64,000 bases of DNA from Bilophila sp964369665 (GTDB lineage: Bacteria > Desulfobacterota > Desulfovibrionia > Desulfovibrionales > Desulfovibrionaceae). The stretch's first letter is position 1. Each line of letters begins with the position of its first letter. The notes beneath the pieces are model-generated. The model ran no database searches, had not been told where the DNA came from, and worked only from the letters and a program-made list of their open reading frames with translations. The position numbers were made by a program, and so were the translations under genes. Below, piece by piece: positions 1 to 9,101 of the stretch. The stretch is from NCBI GenBank assembly GCA_964369665.1, contig CAYJFS010000002.1:248001-312000 (forward strand). Direction: 5' to 3'.

Positions 1-828
1 GATACTTAATTCAGGGATAGGCGTATATGTAAGAGCTCCACTGATTACATCTGGAAGGTTAAGTTTTCCGTAAGCATTAGCGTCAGCTATAATAGATCCA
101 TTAAGAGTAACATAGTGTTTATCAAATGTAGATGTCCCTTTAATAGTATGTTTAATGCGACTACGATATGTTAGTCCAGCAGCCCATTGTTTATCAAATG
201 TATAGTGGGCAGCGATATTTCCTCCAAAAGAGAGACTTTTTCCTTTAAGGTGATTTCTGTTAAAACCTTTACGTCTAAAATACATATCTTTTTCCATGGA
301 CATTTTGGCGCCCATGATATCAAGTCCAACAGCCATAGAGAAGTTATCTGTAAATTTAAATGCTATATTAGGATTGAGTGAGAGTGTTTGTAAATGTACT
401 TTTACTATATTAATACGGCCTGGCCATGTATGCGGATATTTTTCACCTAGCCCAAAACGAGAAAATAGACCAAAACCCAGCCAAAGCTTTTCATTAAGTT
501 GTTGAGTTAGGTATGCATGTGCATGAGGCCAAACACTCTTTTTATTTGTAGTGGATTGTTTTCTTCCTCTAAAACCTATAGTTTCAATAGTTACCTTAGG
601 TATGACTAGTGTTGCTCCAAGCATAACATGTGTTCCTTGGAGCTGTGTAATTCCTGCAGGATTATATGCCACAGCAGAAGCATCATTTGCACGTCCTATA
701 AGGCCACCAGCTAGAGATGTTCCACGTGCACTAAAGTCTGTAATTGCAAAACCTTCAGCAAATGAAGTTGATATGAAGAGGCTTATGGATATAAGGATTC
801 CACCAAGAAAGGATATCGTTTTTTTCAT
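1..828 (-). CDS. FadL/OMPP1-type outer membrane transport protein (partial)
   Basis: An open frame of 276 codons runs from an ATG at 828 off the left edge without a stop, so the C-terminal part is missing. The first 25 or so residues form a signal peptide (charged MKK start, hydrophobic core, cleavage near SFA-EG). The mature start contains EGFAITDFSARGTSLAGG followed by NDASAVAYNPAGITQL, the N-terminal hatch-region signature of the OMPP1/FadL/TodX family of outer-membrane beta-barrels that take up long-chain fatty acids or other hydrophobic compounds. The rest shows alternating aromatic/polar beta-strand character. An AAAGGT ribosome site precedes the start. The neighbour at 1123 is divergent. 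The family call is secure; the substrate cannot be read from sequence, so I give no gene symbol. Confidence 0.85.
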   Translation of the reverse strand, partial: MKKTISFLGGILISISLFISTSFAEGFAITDFSARGTSLAGGLIGRANDASAVAYNPAGITQLQGTHVMLGATLVIPKVTIETIGFRGRKQSTTNKKSVWPHAHAYLTQQLNEKLWLGFGLFSRFGLGEKYPHTWPGRINIVKVHLQTLSLNPNIAFKFTDNFSMAVGLDIMGAKMSMEKDMYFRRKGFNRNHLKGKSLSFGGNIAAHYTFDKQWAAGLTYRSRIKHTIKGTSTFDKHYVTLNGSIIADANAYGKLNLPDVISGALTYTPIPELSI

Positions 829-919
829 AGTTACCTTTAATATAGAAAAATATGATTTTTAAAAATAAAGTTATGAAAGTTATGAAAATTTTGAATAACA
901 AGGTATATATGCTATTAAA

Positions 920-945
920 AACTCTAATTTTTTAAAATTAGAGTT
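920..945. promoter_or_regulatory. 12-bp perfect palindrome in divergent intergenic region
   Basis: Two perfectly complementary 12-base arms (920-931 and 934-945) are separated by TT, in the 294-base spacer between the divergent FadL-type gene and the OppF-type gene. The arms are AACTCTAATTTT and its complement. In such AT-rich DNA some palindromes arise by chance, but a 12-base perfect arm is long. It could be an operator for one or both divergent genes, or a weak hairpin. No regulator gene is adjacent. Confidence 0.3.
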
Positions 946-1122
946 AGATTTATCTAGTATAAAAAATATTGCATAAATAGCAAGGTAAAGTCTTTATGCA
1001 AAGAGAGCTTTTTTAAATGATATAATAATTTGCAGATATTAAGTAGATATATTATTATAGTTAAGGGTAGCAGTATAATAAACACGATAATATTTTTCAT
1101 ATATACTGTCGTTGGAGTATCC

Positions 1123-2124
1123 ATGTCTAAAGTTATAAGTGATCAACAATCATTTTTAGAGTGTCGTAACATAACACATGTTTTTTCTGTGAAGTATGGG
1201 AAATTATGGAAGCGTAATCAAGGATATATTCAAGCTGTAAAGGATGTATCTTTAGTTATAAAGAAAGGGGAAACATTTGGTCTTGTTGGCGAGTCTGGCT
1301 GTGGTAAATCGACACTAAGTAAGGTTATAGTTGGTTTGTTAAAGCCTTCTGGTGGAGATATTTTTTTTCATGGTCAACCTTTTTTGGTTTCAAAAAGAAA
1401 TAATATTGTTGGTCATAAAATACAGATGGTATTTCAAGATCCATTTTCATCTTTAAACCCGCGTTTATCAATATTTTCTTCAATATCAGAATCATTAGTT
1501 ACAATGGGTGTTCATAAAAAAGAGAGGAAAAGAAGAGTTGAAGAAATACTCCACTTGGTAGGCATGCAGCCAGAGCATGCTATACGTTATCCTCATGAAT
1601 TTTCTGGTGGTCAACGGCAGCGTATAGCAATAGCTAGAGCACTTATTACACATCCAGAGCTTCTTGTTTGTGATGAAGCTGTGTCTGCTTTAGATACTTC
1701 GGTACAGGCACAAGTGCTTAATCTTTTGAAAGACTTACAAAGTCAGTTTGGTTTAACATATTTTTTTATTTCCCATGATATAGCTGTTGTTGGGTATATG
1801 AGTAATCGTGTAGCTGTTATGTATTTAGGAAGAATTGTAGAGCTAGGTTCTACTGATAGCCTTTTGAATAATCCTGCACACCCATATACACAGTTATTAT
1901 TAAATGCAGTTCCTATCCCAGATCCATGTTATCGAAAAGAGAAAATAGTGTTAAAAGGCGAGGCTCCTAGTTCTCTATCTCCACCTTCTGGTTGTCCTTT
2001 TCATACACAATGTCCATATACAATGGAGATATGTAAGAAGAAATTACCAAATTTTATAAAAATAGAAAAAACAAAAGAAGGAAATGTTGAAGATAGATTT
2101 ATTCGTTGTCATCTTTATAAATAA
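1123..2124 (+). CDS. Oligopeptide/dipeptide ABC transporter ATP-binding protein (OppF/DppF type)
   Basis: This is a cytoplasmic ATPase that would energise peptide import. It shows Walker A GESGCGKST, the ABC signature FSGGQRQRIAIARAL, Walker B LLVCDEAVSALD, the H-loop FISHD, and the C-terminal oligopeptide-transporter extension (HPYTQLLLNAVPIPDP plus a cysteine-containing tail, SGCPFHTQCPY) typical of OppD/OppF. I start at ATG 1123, which has GGAG a few bases upstream; the frame is open further upstream, but that stretch is hydrophobic and lacks a ribosome site. At 333 residues it matches the usual length. No binding protein, permease or OppD partner is next to it: upstream is a divergent gene and downstream is kdsB. 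It must work with subunits encoded elsewhere or be a leftover of an eroded operon. Confidence 0.85.
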   Translation: MSKVISDQQSFLECRNITHVFSVKYGKLWKRNQGYIQAVKDVSLVIKKGETFGLVGESGCGKSTLSKVIVGLLKPSGGDIFFHGQPFLVSKRNNIVGHKIQMVFQDPFSSLNPRLSIFSSISESLVTMGVHKKERKRRVEEILHLVGMQPEHAIRYPHEFSGGQRQRIAIARALITHPELLVCDEAVSALDTSVQAQVLNLLKDLQSQFGLTYFFISHDIAVVGYMSNRVAVMYLGRIVELGSTDSLLNNPAHPYTQLLLNAVPIPDPCYRKEKIVLKGEAPSSLSPPSGCPFHTQCPYTMEICKKKLPNFIKIEKTKEGNVEDRFIRCHLYK

Positions 2125-2184
2125 TTTTCTAAAGCCATTATCTATGTTTGGTATTTGTAAAAAGTACACTTAAGTAGTTAGACT

Positions 2185-2943
2185 ATGTTGCAGAAAAATT
2201 TAGAGTTTTATGGAATTATACCTGCACGGTATGCTTCTTCAAGGTTTCCTGGAAAACCTTTAGCAAAAATTCAAGGTTATCCAATGTTTTGGCATGTGTA
2301 TAGTCAAGCTGTACAAGCATCTATATTTACTTCTGTAGTTTTAGCTACTGACAATGAAGAAATTTGTTCTGCTGCAGAACAGTATTCAGTACCTTATATC
2401 ATGACAAGCACTACTCATGAGACAGGTACTGAGCGTGTATACGAAGCAGCTGTAAAACTGGGTATTCCAGAACATGCTGTAGTTGTAAATATACAAGGTG
2501 ATGAACCACTTATTGAACCAAGTAGTCTTTGCCGATTAGTAGAACCTTTTAGTGACATTTCTGTTCTAGTTACAACACTAGCTATAGATATTACAGAAGA
2601 AAGAGCACAGTCTCCACACCAGGTAAAGGTTGTTATAGCTAGTAATGGTGATGCACTATATTTTTCACGTTCTTTGATTCCTTCATTAAGAGACAGTAAG
2701 GGTGTGGATAGTCAAAATATCTATATGGGACACATAGGCTTATATGCTTTTCGTATGGATGCTTTAAAAAAATTTGTAAGTTTTCCACCCTCACGGTTAG
2801 AGTTGTTCGAAAAATTGGAACAATTGCGATTATTAGAAAACAATATACCTATTCGTGTTGTATATACAACCAAGAATTCTTTAGGTGTTGATACACTAGA
2901 AGACCTTATAGTTGTTCAAAAAATTTTAGCACAGAAAGGGTGA
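2185..2943 (+). CDS. kdsB: 3-deoxy-manno-octulosonate cytidylyltransferase (CMP-Kdo synthetase)
   Basis: The enzyme activates Kdo with CTP to give CMP-Kdo, the donor for the Kdo residues joined to lipid A. The N-terminal nucleotide-binding signature IIPARYASSRFPGKPLA lies near residues 11-27, followed by the conserved LATDNEEI and NIQGDEPLIEP segments and the Kdo-binding GHIGLYAFR motif around residue 180. At 252 residues it has the normal family length. It overlaps the GTG that could open carA by 4 bases, but carA more probably starts at 2958. With gmhA, lpxA, lpxD and the GT9 gene elsewhere in the window it shows that a lipid A-Kdo-heptose core is made. Confidence 0.95.
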   Translation: MLQKNLEFYGIIPARYASSRFPGKPLAKIQGYPMFWHVYSQAVQASIFTSVVLATDNEEICSAAEQYSVPYIMTSTTHETGTERVYEAAVKLGIPEHAVVVNIQGDEPLIEPSSLCRLVEPFSDISVLVTTLAIDITEERAQSPHQVKVVIASNGDALYFSRSLIPSLRDSKGVDSQNIYMGHIGLYAFRMDALKKFVSFPPSRLELFEKLEQLRLLENNIPIRVVYTTKNSLGVDTLEDLIVVQKILAQKG

Positions 2944-2957
2944 CAAAAGAGTATATT

Positions 2958-4079
2958 ATGAAAGCAATGTTGGTTTTAGAAGATGGTTTTTCCTTAGAAG
3001 GTCAATCTTTTACAGGACCATGTGAGATTGGTGGTGAAATCATTTTCAATACAAGCATGACAGGGTATCAAGAGCTTCTTACAGATCCTTCTTATTATGG
3101 TCAAATAATATGTATGACATGGCCGTTAATAGGTAATTATGGTATTACTAAGGAAGATATGGAGTCTTCAAAGGTTTATCCAACAGCATTTGTTGTAAAA
3201 GAGTGTTGTAAAGAGCCATCTAATTGGAGAGCAATACAATCATTGCCTGAATTTTTGAAAGAACATGCTGTTCCTGGTATTGAAGGGATTGATACACGAG
3301 CACTAACAACACATATACGTATGCATGGTTCTATGAGAGCAATTATTTCAACATATTCACATAATATTTCAGAGCTTGTTTTAAAAGCCAAAAAGCTTCC
3401 TCAGATGGAGGGTCAAAACCTTGTTCAAAAAGTTACACCTAAGGAAGCATGGATATGGAAAGACGGCATACCTCAATCTGTGTGTCTTGATAAAGATAAT
3501 TGTTTTTCTTGGGAAAAAGGGAAAATACCTTTAGTGGTATATGATTATGGTATTAAGTGGAATATTATTCGGCTGTTAATCGAACAAGGATTTGATCCAC
3601 TTATGGTTCCGTCATCATTTTCTATAAACCAAATAAAATGTTTAAATCCAAAGGCAGTCTTTTTATCTAATGGTCCAGGTGATCCAAATGTTTTGATTGA
3701 TGAAGTTGAGTGTATTAAAGGGTTAATAGATCTATATCCTATAGCAGGAATATGTTTAGGGCATCAGTTACTAGGAAAAGCTTTAGGTGGCTTCATACAT
3801 AAGCTCCCTTTTGGCCATCATGGTTGTAATCATCCTGTTAAAAATCTTAGAACTGGATGTATAGAAATTTCATCTCAAAATCATGGTTTCTGTGTAGATA
3901 TTAAGGATATTTTTGATGTAGAAGTGACACATATAAATGTAAATGATGGAACATTGGAAGGATTTGCACATAAGACTAAACCTATTATAGCTGTGCAGTA
4001 TCATCCAGAAGCATCACCTGGACCTATGGATGATCAATATTTTTTTAGTACATTTAAAGAAATAGTTATAAAATCTTAA
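2958..4079 (+). CDS. carA: Carbamoyl-phosphate synthase small subunit
   Basis: The glutaminase subunit of carbamoyl-phosphate synthase releases ammonia from glutamine for the large subunit and feeds pyrimidine and arginine synthesis. The N-terminal small-subunit domain has FNTSMTGYQELLTDPSY. The class I glutamine amidotransferase domain has GICLGHQLLG with the nucleophile Cys at about residue 266, and QYHPEASPGP with the catalytic His and Glu. I start at ATG 2958 because MKAMLVLEDG aligns with the family's N-terminus; a GTG at 2940 in the same frame would add six residues and overlap kdsB. carB is not adjacent, so the two subunits are unlinked here. pyrE lies 9 kb downstream. Confidence 0.95.
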   Translation: MKAMLVLEDGFSLEGQSFTGPCEIGGEIIFNTSMTGYQELLTDPSYYGQIICMTWPLIGNYGITKEDMESSKVYPTAFVVKECCKEPSNWRAIQSLPEFLKEHAVPGIEGIDTRALTTHIRMHGSMRAIISTYSHNISELVLKAKKLPQMEGQNLVQKVTPKEAWIWKDGIPQSVCLDKDNCFSWEKGKIPLVVYDYGIKWNIIRLLIEQGFDPLMVPSSFSINQIKCLNPKAVFLSNGPGDPNVLIDEVECIKGLIDLYPIAGICLGHQLLGKALGGFIHKLPFGHHGCNHPVKNLRTGCIEISSQNHGFCVDIKDIFDVEVTHINVNDGTLEGFAHKTKPIIAVQYHPEASPGPMDDQYFFSTFKEIVIKS

Positions 4080-4456
4080 GTACTATATACTTTTTATCGT
4101 TATTATAATTAGTCGTATATAGAATATATCTATATATGTATATGTATAGATAAGGAGATCTATATAGACATATAGTTCTTTTTATGTGTTTTTATTGTAT
4201 ATTATAGATGCTCTAGATATAATATGCTATATTTATATATTAATACATATTTTACTGTTGTTGTAATACATTTTTATAATATATATTAAAACAATATAGA
4301 ATAATATAAATTAATAAATATTATAGTACATAATTGATATATAGATTTATGATACTTATAGTATAAAAAGTAGTTTATACTAGTATGGTTTCTATATTAA
4401 GAGTTTAATAAAAATTTTTTTATATTACTATAGTTTCAACATGTAAGGAGAAGGTT
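4080..4456. other. AT-rich intergenic stretch, no gene seen
   Basis: About 380 bases of very AT-rich DNA lie between the convergent carA and the small membrane protein gene. It is full of TATA/ATAT runs. A small inverted repeat, TATAGAT/ATCTATA at 4145-4151 and 4158-4164, encloses AAGGAG, but the ATG that follows opens only a handful of codons. No coding frame of useful length, RNA gene or strong terminator could be recognised; it looks like decayed or non-functional spacer. Confidence 0.5.
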
Positions 4457-4651
4457 TTAGTGTTTAAGTGTAGATATTTTTTTCTTTTTCTGTAGTATAC
4501 CTAAAGTAAGCCCAGCTAAAAAGCCACATAAGACCCCAATAAAAAATGCTTTTGGTATATTGTCATAAAATCCAGATAAGGCACTTAAAATACCAAAAGA
4601 ACCTCCAATAAGTATGCCTCTAATAATAAATTTTTTCATAAATAATGTCAT
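4457..4651 (-). CDS. Small two-helix membrane protein of unknown function
   Basis: A 64-residue frame (60 if it starts at the second Met, 4639). It has a short basic N-terminus (MKKF), a first hydrophobic segment rich in Gly and Ser (roughly residues 8-27), a short polar loop with YDNIPK, a second hydrophobic segment (about 33-53) with small residues, and a Lys-rich end (QKKKK) that would sit in the cytoplasm. This pattern suits a small inner-membrane protein. I do not recognise the family. It is divergent from the RND efflux operon, from which it is separated by about 130 bases. The AT-rich surroundings leave some chance that it is not expressed. Confidence 0.5.
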   Translation of the reverse strand: MTLFMKKFIIRGILIGGSFGILSALSGFYDNIPKAFFIGVLCGFLAGLTLGILQKKKKISTLKH

Positions 4652-4784
4652 TAGTTGCTTGAAGAAAAATGTGTACTTTCATAACATATCTTGTTTAGTT
4701 TATTATTTTATATCATAGGCTATTTGTAGTGTAAATAATGGGCTATGTATTGATTACTCAATGATAAGGACTATAGGAGTTACT

Positions 4785-5948
4785 ATGCATTGTCTTTTTT
4801 GTATAAGAGGTGTGATAAGTTTATTTATATGTTGTTTGAGTTTTACTGCTTGTTCTTCAGATGATCAGCAGGGTAAAATACCTCCACCTCTTGTCGAAGC
4901 TATGACAATAGAGTCAAAAGATACACCTATTTCTTTAACTTTTGTAGGTCAAACAGAAGGATCACGTGCTGTTGAGGTACGTGCACAAGTTTCAGGTATT
5001 CTTGTACAAAGAACATATGAAGAGGGTCAATATGTTAGTCAGGGGCAGCTTCTTTTTGAAATAGAACCAGATAGCTATAAAGCAGACTTTGAACAAGCAC
5101 AAGGTATGTTGGAACAAGCACGAGCAAAATTTATACAGGCAGATCAAGATCAAGAAAGGATACTTTCTCTTTATAAAAAAAATGCTGTAAGCCAAAAAGA
5201 TCGAGATAATGCTGTAGCAACATATAATGCAGCTAAAGCTGATTTTGATTCTGCAAATGCAGCCTTAACAGAAGCAAAAATCAAGCTAGGTTATGCCTAT
5301 GTAACAGCACCAGTTTCTGGCTATACAAGTAAAGAACATAGAACTGTTGGTAATCTTATTAATGCAGGTTCATCTAAAGAAAATTTACTTACAGTTGTAA
5401 ATCAAGTTGATCCTATCTATGCAAATTTTTCTATTCCAAGTCCACAATATATGCATATGAAAACATTAGCTGCAGAAGGTCGTTTACGTATGGATAAACC
5501 TTTAGCAACAATGGTACTTGCAGATGGTAGCTTGTATAAAGAGAGTGGTGTTGTTACTTTTATAGATAAACAGGTCAATGCCACAACAGGTGTTGTTGCA
5601 GCTAGGGCAGAATTTGTGAATCCAGATTTACATGTCCTTCCAGGGCAATTTGTAAGAGTTATTATTAGTGGTCCTATATTAGTAAACGCAATTCTTATTC
5701 CACAAAAAACTATAATACAGACACAAAAAGGCAGTATGGTTGTTGTTATTAATAATGAAGGTAATGCAGAGATGCGTCATGTTACTCTTGGGCAAAACTA
5801 TGGAGAAAACTTTCTTGTTTATGAAGGCCTTGTTAATGGTGATCGAGTTATAACTGAAGGGAATAATAAAGCTATTCCTGGACAACCTGTGATGGTAAAA
5901 GACAATGAACAGGATACTACTATTCAAAAAGATCAGGTGGTACAGTAA
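4785..5948 (+). CDS. RND efflux periplasmic adaptor lipoprotein (AcrA/MexA family)
   Basis: This membrane-fusion protein bridges an inner-membrane RND pump to an outer-membrane channel. The N-terminus is a lipoprotein signal (hydrophobic core then SFTAC, the lipobox Cys near residue 23), so it is probably anchored by lipid in the inner membrane. Then come the split lipoyl half-motifs (VEVRAQVSGILVQR and KLGYAYVTAPVSGYTS) flanking an alpha-helical hairpin with SLYKKNAVSQKDRDNAVATY, and the beta-barrel segment VDPIYANFSIPSPQY. I start at ATG 4785 with AGGAG eight bases upstream; an in-frame ATG at 4761 lacks a good ribosome site and would put charged residues before the signal. Its stop overlaps the pump start (TAATG), so the two are probably coupled. 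No TetR or other regulator is adjacent. Confidence 0.93.
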   Translation: MHCLFCIRGVISLFICCLSFTACSSDDQQGKIPPPLVEAMTIESKDTPISLTFVGQTEGSRAVEVRAQVSGILVQRTYEEGQYVSQGQLLFEIEPDSYKADFEQAQGMLEQARAKFIQADQDQERILSLYKKNAVSQKDRDNAVATYNAAKADFDSANAALTEAKIKLGYAYVTAPVSGYTSKEHRTVGNLINAGSSKENLLTVVNQVDPIYANFSIPSPQYMHMKTLAAEGRLRMDKPLATMVLADGSLYKESGVVTFIDKQVNATTGVVAARAEFVNPDLHVLPGQFVRVIISGPILVNAILIPQKTIIQTQKGSMVVVINNEGNAEMRHVTLGQNYGENFLVYEGLVNGDRVITEGNNKAIPGQPVMVKDNEQDTTIQKDQVVQ

Positions 5949-8900
5949 TGGATAATAAAGATAACCATACTACTGATGTTAGGCCTGGTTTTTTTCTCCG
6001 TCGGCCTGTTTTTTCAACGGTTATTTCTTTGTTCATTATTCTTGTTGGGGTTTTAGCTATTGTAGCTTTACCTGTAGAGCAGTATCCTAATTTAACACCA
6101 CCTCAAGTAGAAGTTACAGCAACATATAATGGTGCTAGTGCTGAAGTCGTTGCAGAAAATGTTGCTTCTGTTATTGAAGAACAAGTAAATGGTGTTAGTA
6201 ATATGACATACATGAGTTCTGTAAGTTCAGGTGCAGGAAGCATGTCATTAAATATTTCGTTTGATGTAGGTACAGATCCAGATCAGGCAACAATAGATGT
6301 TAATAATCGTGTCCAGTTGGCAACGCCTAAGTTACCACAAGAAGTACAGCGTATGGGTATTTCTGTTTTAAAGAGATCCCCAGCAATGTTACAAATTATA
6401 TTTTTAACTTCTCCAGACGAACGGTATAATACAACATTTTTAAGTAACTATGCATTACTTAATGTTATTGATGAGCTCAAGCGCATACCAGGTGTAGGTG
6501 ATGTGCAAAATTTTGCTGACCAAGACTATGCGATTCGTATCTGGCTAAAACCAGATCATATGAAGCAGCTTAAGCTTACTTCAGATGAAGTTATTCAAGC
6601 TATTAATGCACAAAATGCTCAGTTTGGAGCAGGGCGTATAGGTGAAGAGCCTATGATGCCTTCAATAGGTGTAACTTGGCAGGTTACAACAGAAGGGCGT
6701 TTGCAGACACCAGAACAATTTGAAAATATTATTTTAAGAACAGAAGCAGATGGTTCTATACTTCGATTAAAAGACGTTGCTAGAGTAGAGTTAGGCGCAC
6801 AAAGGTATAATTTTGAAGGGAAACAAAATGGCATAGCTGCTGTTCCAATAGGCATTTTTTTAGCACCAGGAGCAAATGCACTTTCTACAGCTGAAGCTGT
6901 AGAAAAAACAATGAAAACATTGTCAAAACAGTTTCCTGTGGGTGTTGCATATAATATTCCTTATGATACGACAACATTTGTCCGCATATCTATTAAAGAA
7001 GTTGTAAAAACACTGTTTGAAGCTATGATATTGGTTTTTTTAGTTGTATATTTATTTCTTCAAAATTGGCGTGCAACACTTATTCCTTGTTTAGCAGTAC
7101 CTGTTTCCATTATTGGTACTTTTGCAGGTATGCAGCTTTTTGGTTTTTCTATCAATACGTTAACAATGTTTGGTCTTGTTCTTGCTATTGGTATTGTTGT
7201 TGATGATGCTATTGTTGTTCTAGAAAACGTAGAACGGCATATCTCTGAAGGTTTGGATACAAAACATGCTACAGTAAAAGCTATGCATGAAGTGACAGGA
7301 CCTATTATAGCTATAGTCCTTGTCCTTTGTGCTGTATTTATTCCTGTAGCATTTACTGGTGGTATGGCTGGACGCATGTATCAACAGTTTGCTATTACAA
7401 TAGCTATTTCAGTCACGATATCAGGTATTGTTGCATTAACGTTTACTCCTGCACTTTGTATGCTTTTTCTAAGGCCAGAACATTTCAGTCAGCATGCTTT
7501 TTTTAAAAAATTTAATGCTTGGTTTGAAGATATTACAGGTAAATATCTGTTAGTTATAAAAACGCTTATTCGTCGTACAACACTAACATTAGGATTATTT
7601 GTTCTTATATTTTTACTTATAGGTGGTGTTTTTACACGTGTACCTGGTGGATTAGTTCCTGAGGAAGATCAAGGCTATTTAATTGCCTTAATTATGTTAC
7701 CTGAGGGGGCTTCTCTTGTTCGTACAGCTGAGACTGCTAGAATGCTTGAGGATATGTTATCAAAAGAGCCAGCAGTTAAAGATGTTATGAGCTTTTCAGG
7801 TATGGATGCTATAAGTAATGCCTCTAAATCAAATGTAGCAACAGTTTTTATTGTTTTAAAGCCATGGGATGAGAGAGGTAAAGGTGAGTCTTCCTTTGAT
7901 ATTGTAAAGAAAATTTTTGCTATGGGTATGAGCATCCCTGAAGGTTATGTTGTTGCATTTAATCCACCACCAATTACAGGTATGAGTAATACTGGTGGCT
8001 TTGAGATGTGGATACAAAATCGTATTGGTGCTAGTAATGTTGAGCTTTATAGTGTGGCACAAAGCGTTTTGGAGAAAGCTCGATTACGTAAAGACTTACA
8101 AAGCCTTAACAGTACTTTTGGCATTAATGCTCCACAGCTTTTTGTTGAGCTTGATCGAGAGAAAACAGAAACGTTTGGTGTTGGTGTTTCTGATGTATTT
8201 TCTGCAATGCAAGCTACATTTGGATCATATTATGTAAATGACTTTAATATTTATAATAGAACATTTCGAGTATATACCCAGTCAGATGCAGAATATAGAG
8301 CTAGACCAGAAGACATGGCTGATGTTTATGTTAAGAATAAGTCAGGTGATATGGTACCTATTATTTCCCTTTTATCTATTACACCAACAGCAGGTCCTCA
8401 GACAGTTGAACGTTTTAATGGTTTACCTGCTGCTAAAGTTATGGGAGGTCCTGCTCCAGGATATAGTTCAGGCCAAGCTATAACTGCTATTACTGATGTA
8501 GCTCATGATGTTTTACCAGAAGGGTTTACCATTGCATGGTCAGGCTCGGCATATCAAGAGAAACTTGTAAGTAGCAGTGGTTCGCTTATGTTCATTTTGT
8601 CTTTAGTTATGGTCTTTCTTATCCTTGCAGCTCAATATGAAAGTTGGTCTTTACCTTTAACAGTCTTAACAGCCGTGCCGTTTGGTGTCCTTGGCTCTAT
8701 TGCTGCTATCTGGCTTAGAGGTATAGCTAATGACGTGTATTTTCAGGTAGCGCTTATAACACTTGTGGGTTTATCTGCAAAGAATGCTATTTTAATAGTC
8801 GAGTTTGCTGTTGAGAAATACCGTAAAGAAGGTCTTAGTATTATTGATTCAGTTGAACAAGCCGCACAGATACGTTTTAGGCCTATTATTATGACATCTT

Positions 8901-9097
8901 TAGCATTTATCTTAGGGTGTGTCCCTTTAGCTATAAGTTCTGGTGCTGGATCAGCTAGTCGTCATGCTATAGGTACAAGCGTTATTGGTGGAATGTTAGT
9001 AGCAACGGTTGTTGCACCAATGTTTGTTCCATTCTTTTTTCGGTGGATTATGGTATTTTCAGAAAAGATTTCTGGTAAAAAACTCGAGCAGGAGTAG
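5948..9097 (+). CDS. RND multidrug efflux pump, HAE1 family (AcrB/MexB type)
   Basis: The proton-driven inner-membrane pump of a tripartite system exporting hydrophobic drugs, bile salts and similar compounds. At 1049 residues it has the family length. It shows the FFLRRPVFSTVISLFI first helix, LPVEQYPNLTPP, the periplasmic pore and docking domains, and the proton-relay acidic pair in GIVVDDAIVVLENVER (Asp 419/420) with the partner Lys in GLSAKNAILIVEF (Lys 945). Twelve hydrophobic segments in the usual two blocks can be traced. The N-terminus carries about a dozen extra residues relative to AcrB. It starts on the ATG overlapping the adaptor stop and is followed four bases later by the outer-membrane factor. 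A bile-salt or host-compound efflux role would suit an enteric lifestyle, but that is inference. Confidence 0.95.
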   Translation: MDNKDNHTTDVRPGFFLRRPVFSTVISLFIILVGVLAIVALPVEQYPNLTPPQVEVTATYNGASAEVVAENVASVIEEQVNGVSNMTYMSSVSSGAGSMSLNISFDVGTDPDQATIDVNNRVQLATPKLPQEVQRMGISVLKRSPAMLQIIFLTSPDERYNTTFLSNYALLNVIDELKRIPGVGDVQNFADQDYAIRIWLKPDHMKQLKLTSDEVIQAINAQNAQFGAGRIGEEPMMPSIGVTWQVTTEGRLQTPEQFENIILRTEADGSILRLKDVARVELGAQRYNFEGKQNGIAAVPIGIFLAPGANALSTAEAVEKTMKTLSKQFPVGVAYNIPYDTTTFVRISIKEVVKTLFEAMILVFLVVYLFLQNWRATLIPCLAVPVSIIGTFAGMQLFGFSINTLTMFGLVLAIGIVVDDAIVVLENVERHISEGLDTKHATVKAMHEVTGPIIAIVLVLCAVFIPVAFTGGMAGRMYQQFAITIAISVTISGIVALTFTPALCMLFLRPEHFSQHAFFKKFNAWFEDITGKYLLVIKTLIRRTTLTLGLFVLIFLLIGGVFTRVPGGLVPEEDQGYLIALIMLPEGASLVRTAETARMLEDMLSKEPAVKDVMSFSGMDAISNASKSNVATVFIVLKPWDERGKGESSFDIVKKIFAMGMSIPEGYVVAFNPPPITGMSNTGGFEMWIQNRIGASNVELYSVAQSVLEKARLRKDLQSLNSTFGINAPQLFVELDREKTETFGVGVSDVFSAMQATFGSYYVNDFNIYNRTFRVYTQSDAEYRARPEDMADVYVKNKSGDMVPIISLLSITPTAGPQTVERFNGLPAAKVMGGPAPGYSSGQAITAITDVAHDVLPEGFTIAWSGSAYQEKLVSSSGSLMFILSLVMVFLILAAQYESWSLPLTVLTAVPFGVLGSIAAIWLRGIANDVYFQVALITLVGLSAKNAILIVEFAVEKYRKEGLSIIDSVEQAAQIRFRPIIMTSLAFILGCVPLAISSGAGSASRHAIGTSVIGGMLVATVVAPMFVPFFFRWIMVFSEKISGKKLEQE

Positions 9098-9101
9098 TAC
9101 C

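Noticed and set aside
4145..4164. A hairpin with AAGGAG in its loop, as a possible translation start
   Set aside because: The following ATG (about 4174) opens only a few codons before a stop, and no other coding signal exists; noted only in the spacer entry.
7060..7377. A 105-codon minus-strand frame inside the RND pump gene
   Set aside because: It is a shadow of conserved transmembrane coding sequence, with no start signal or family look.
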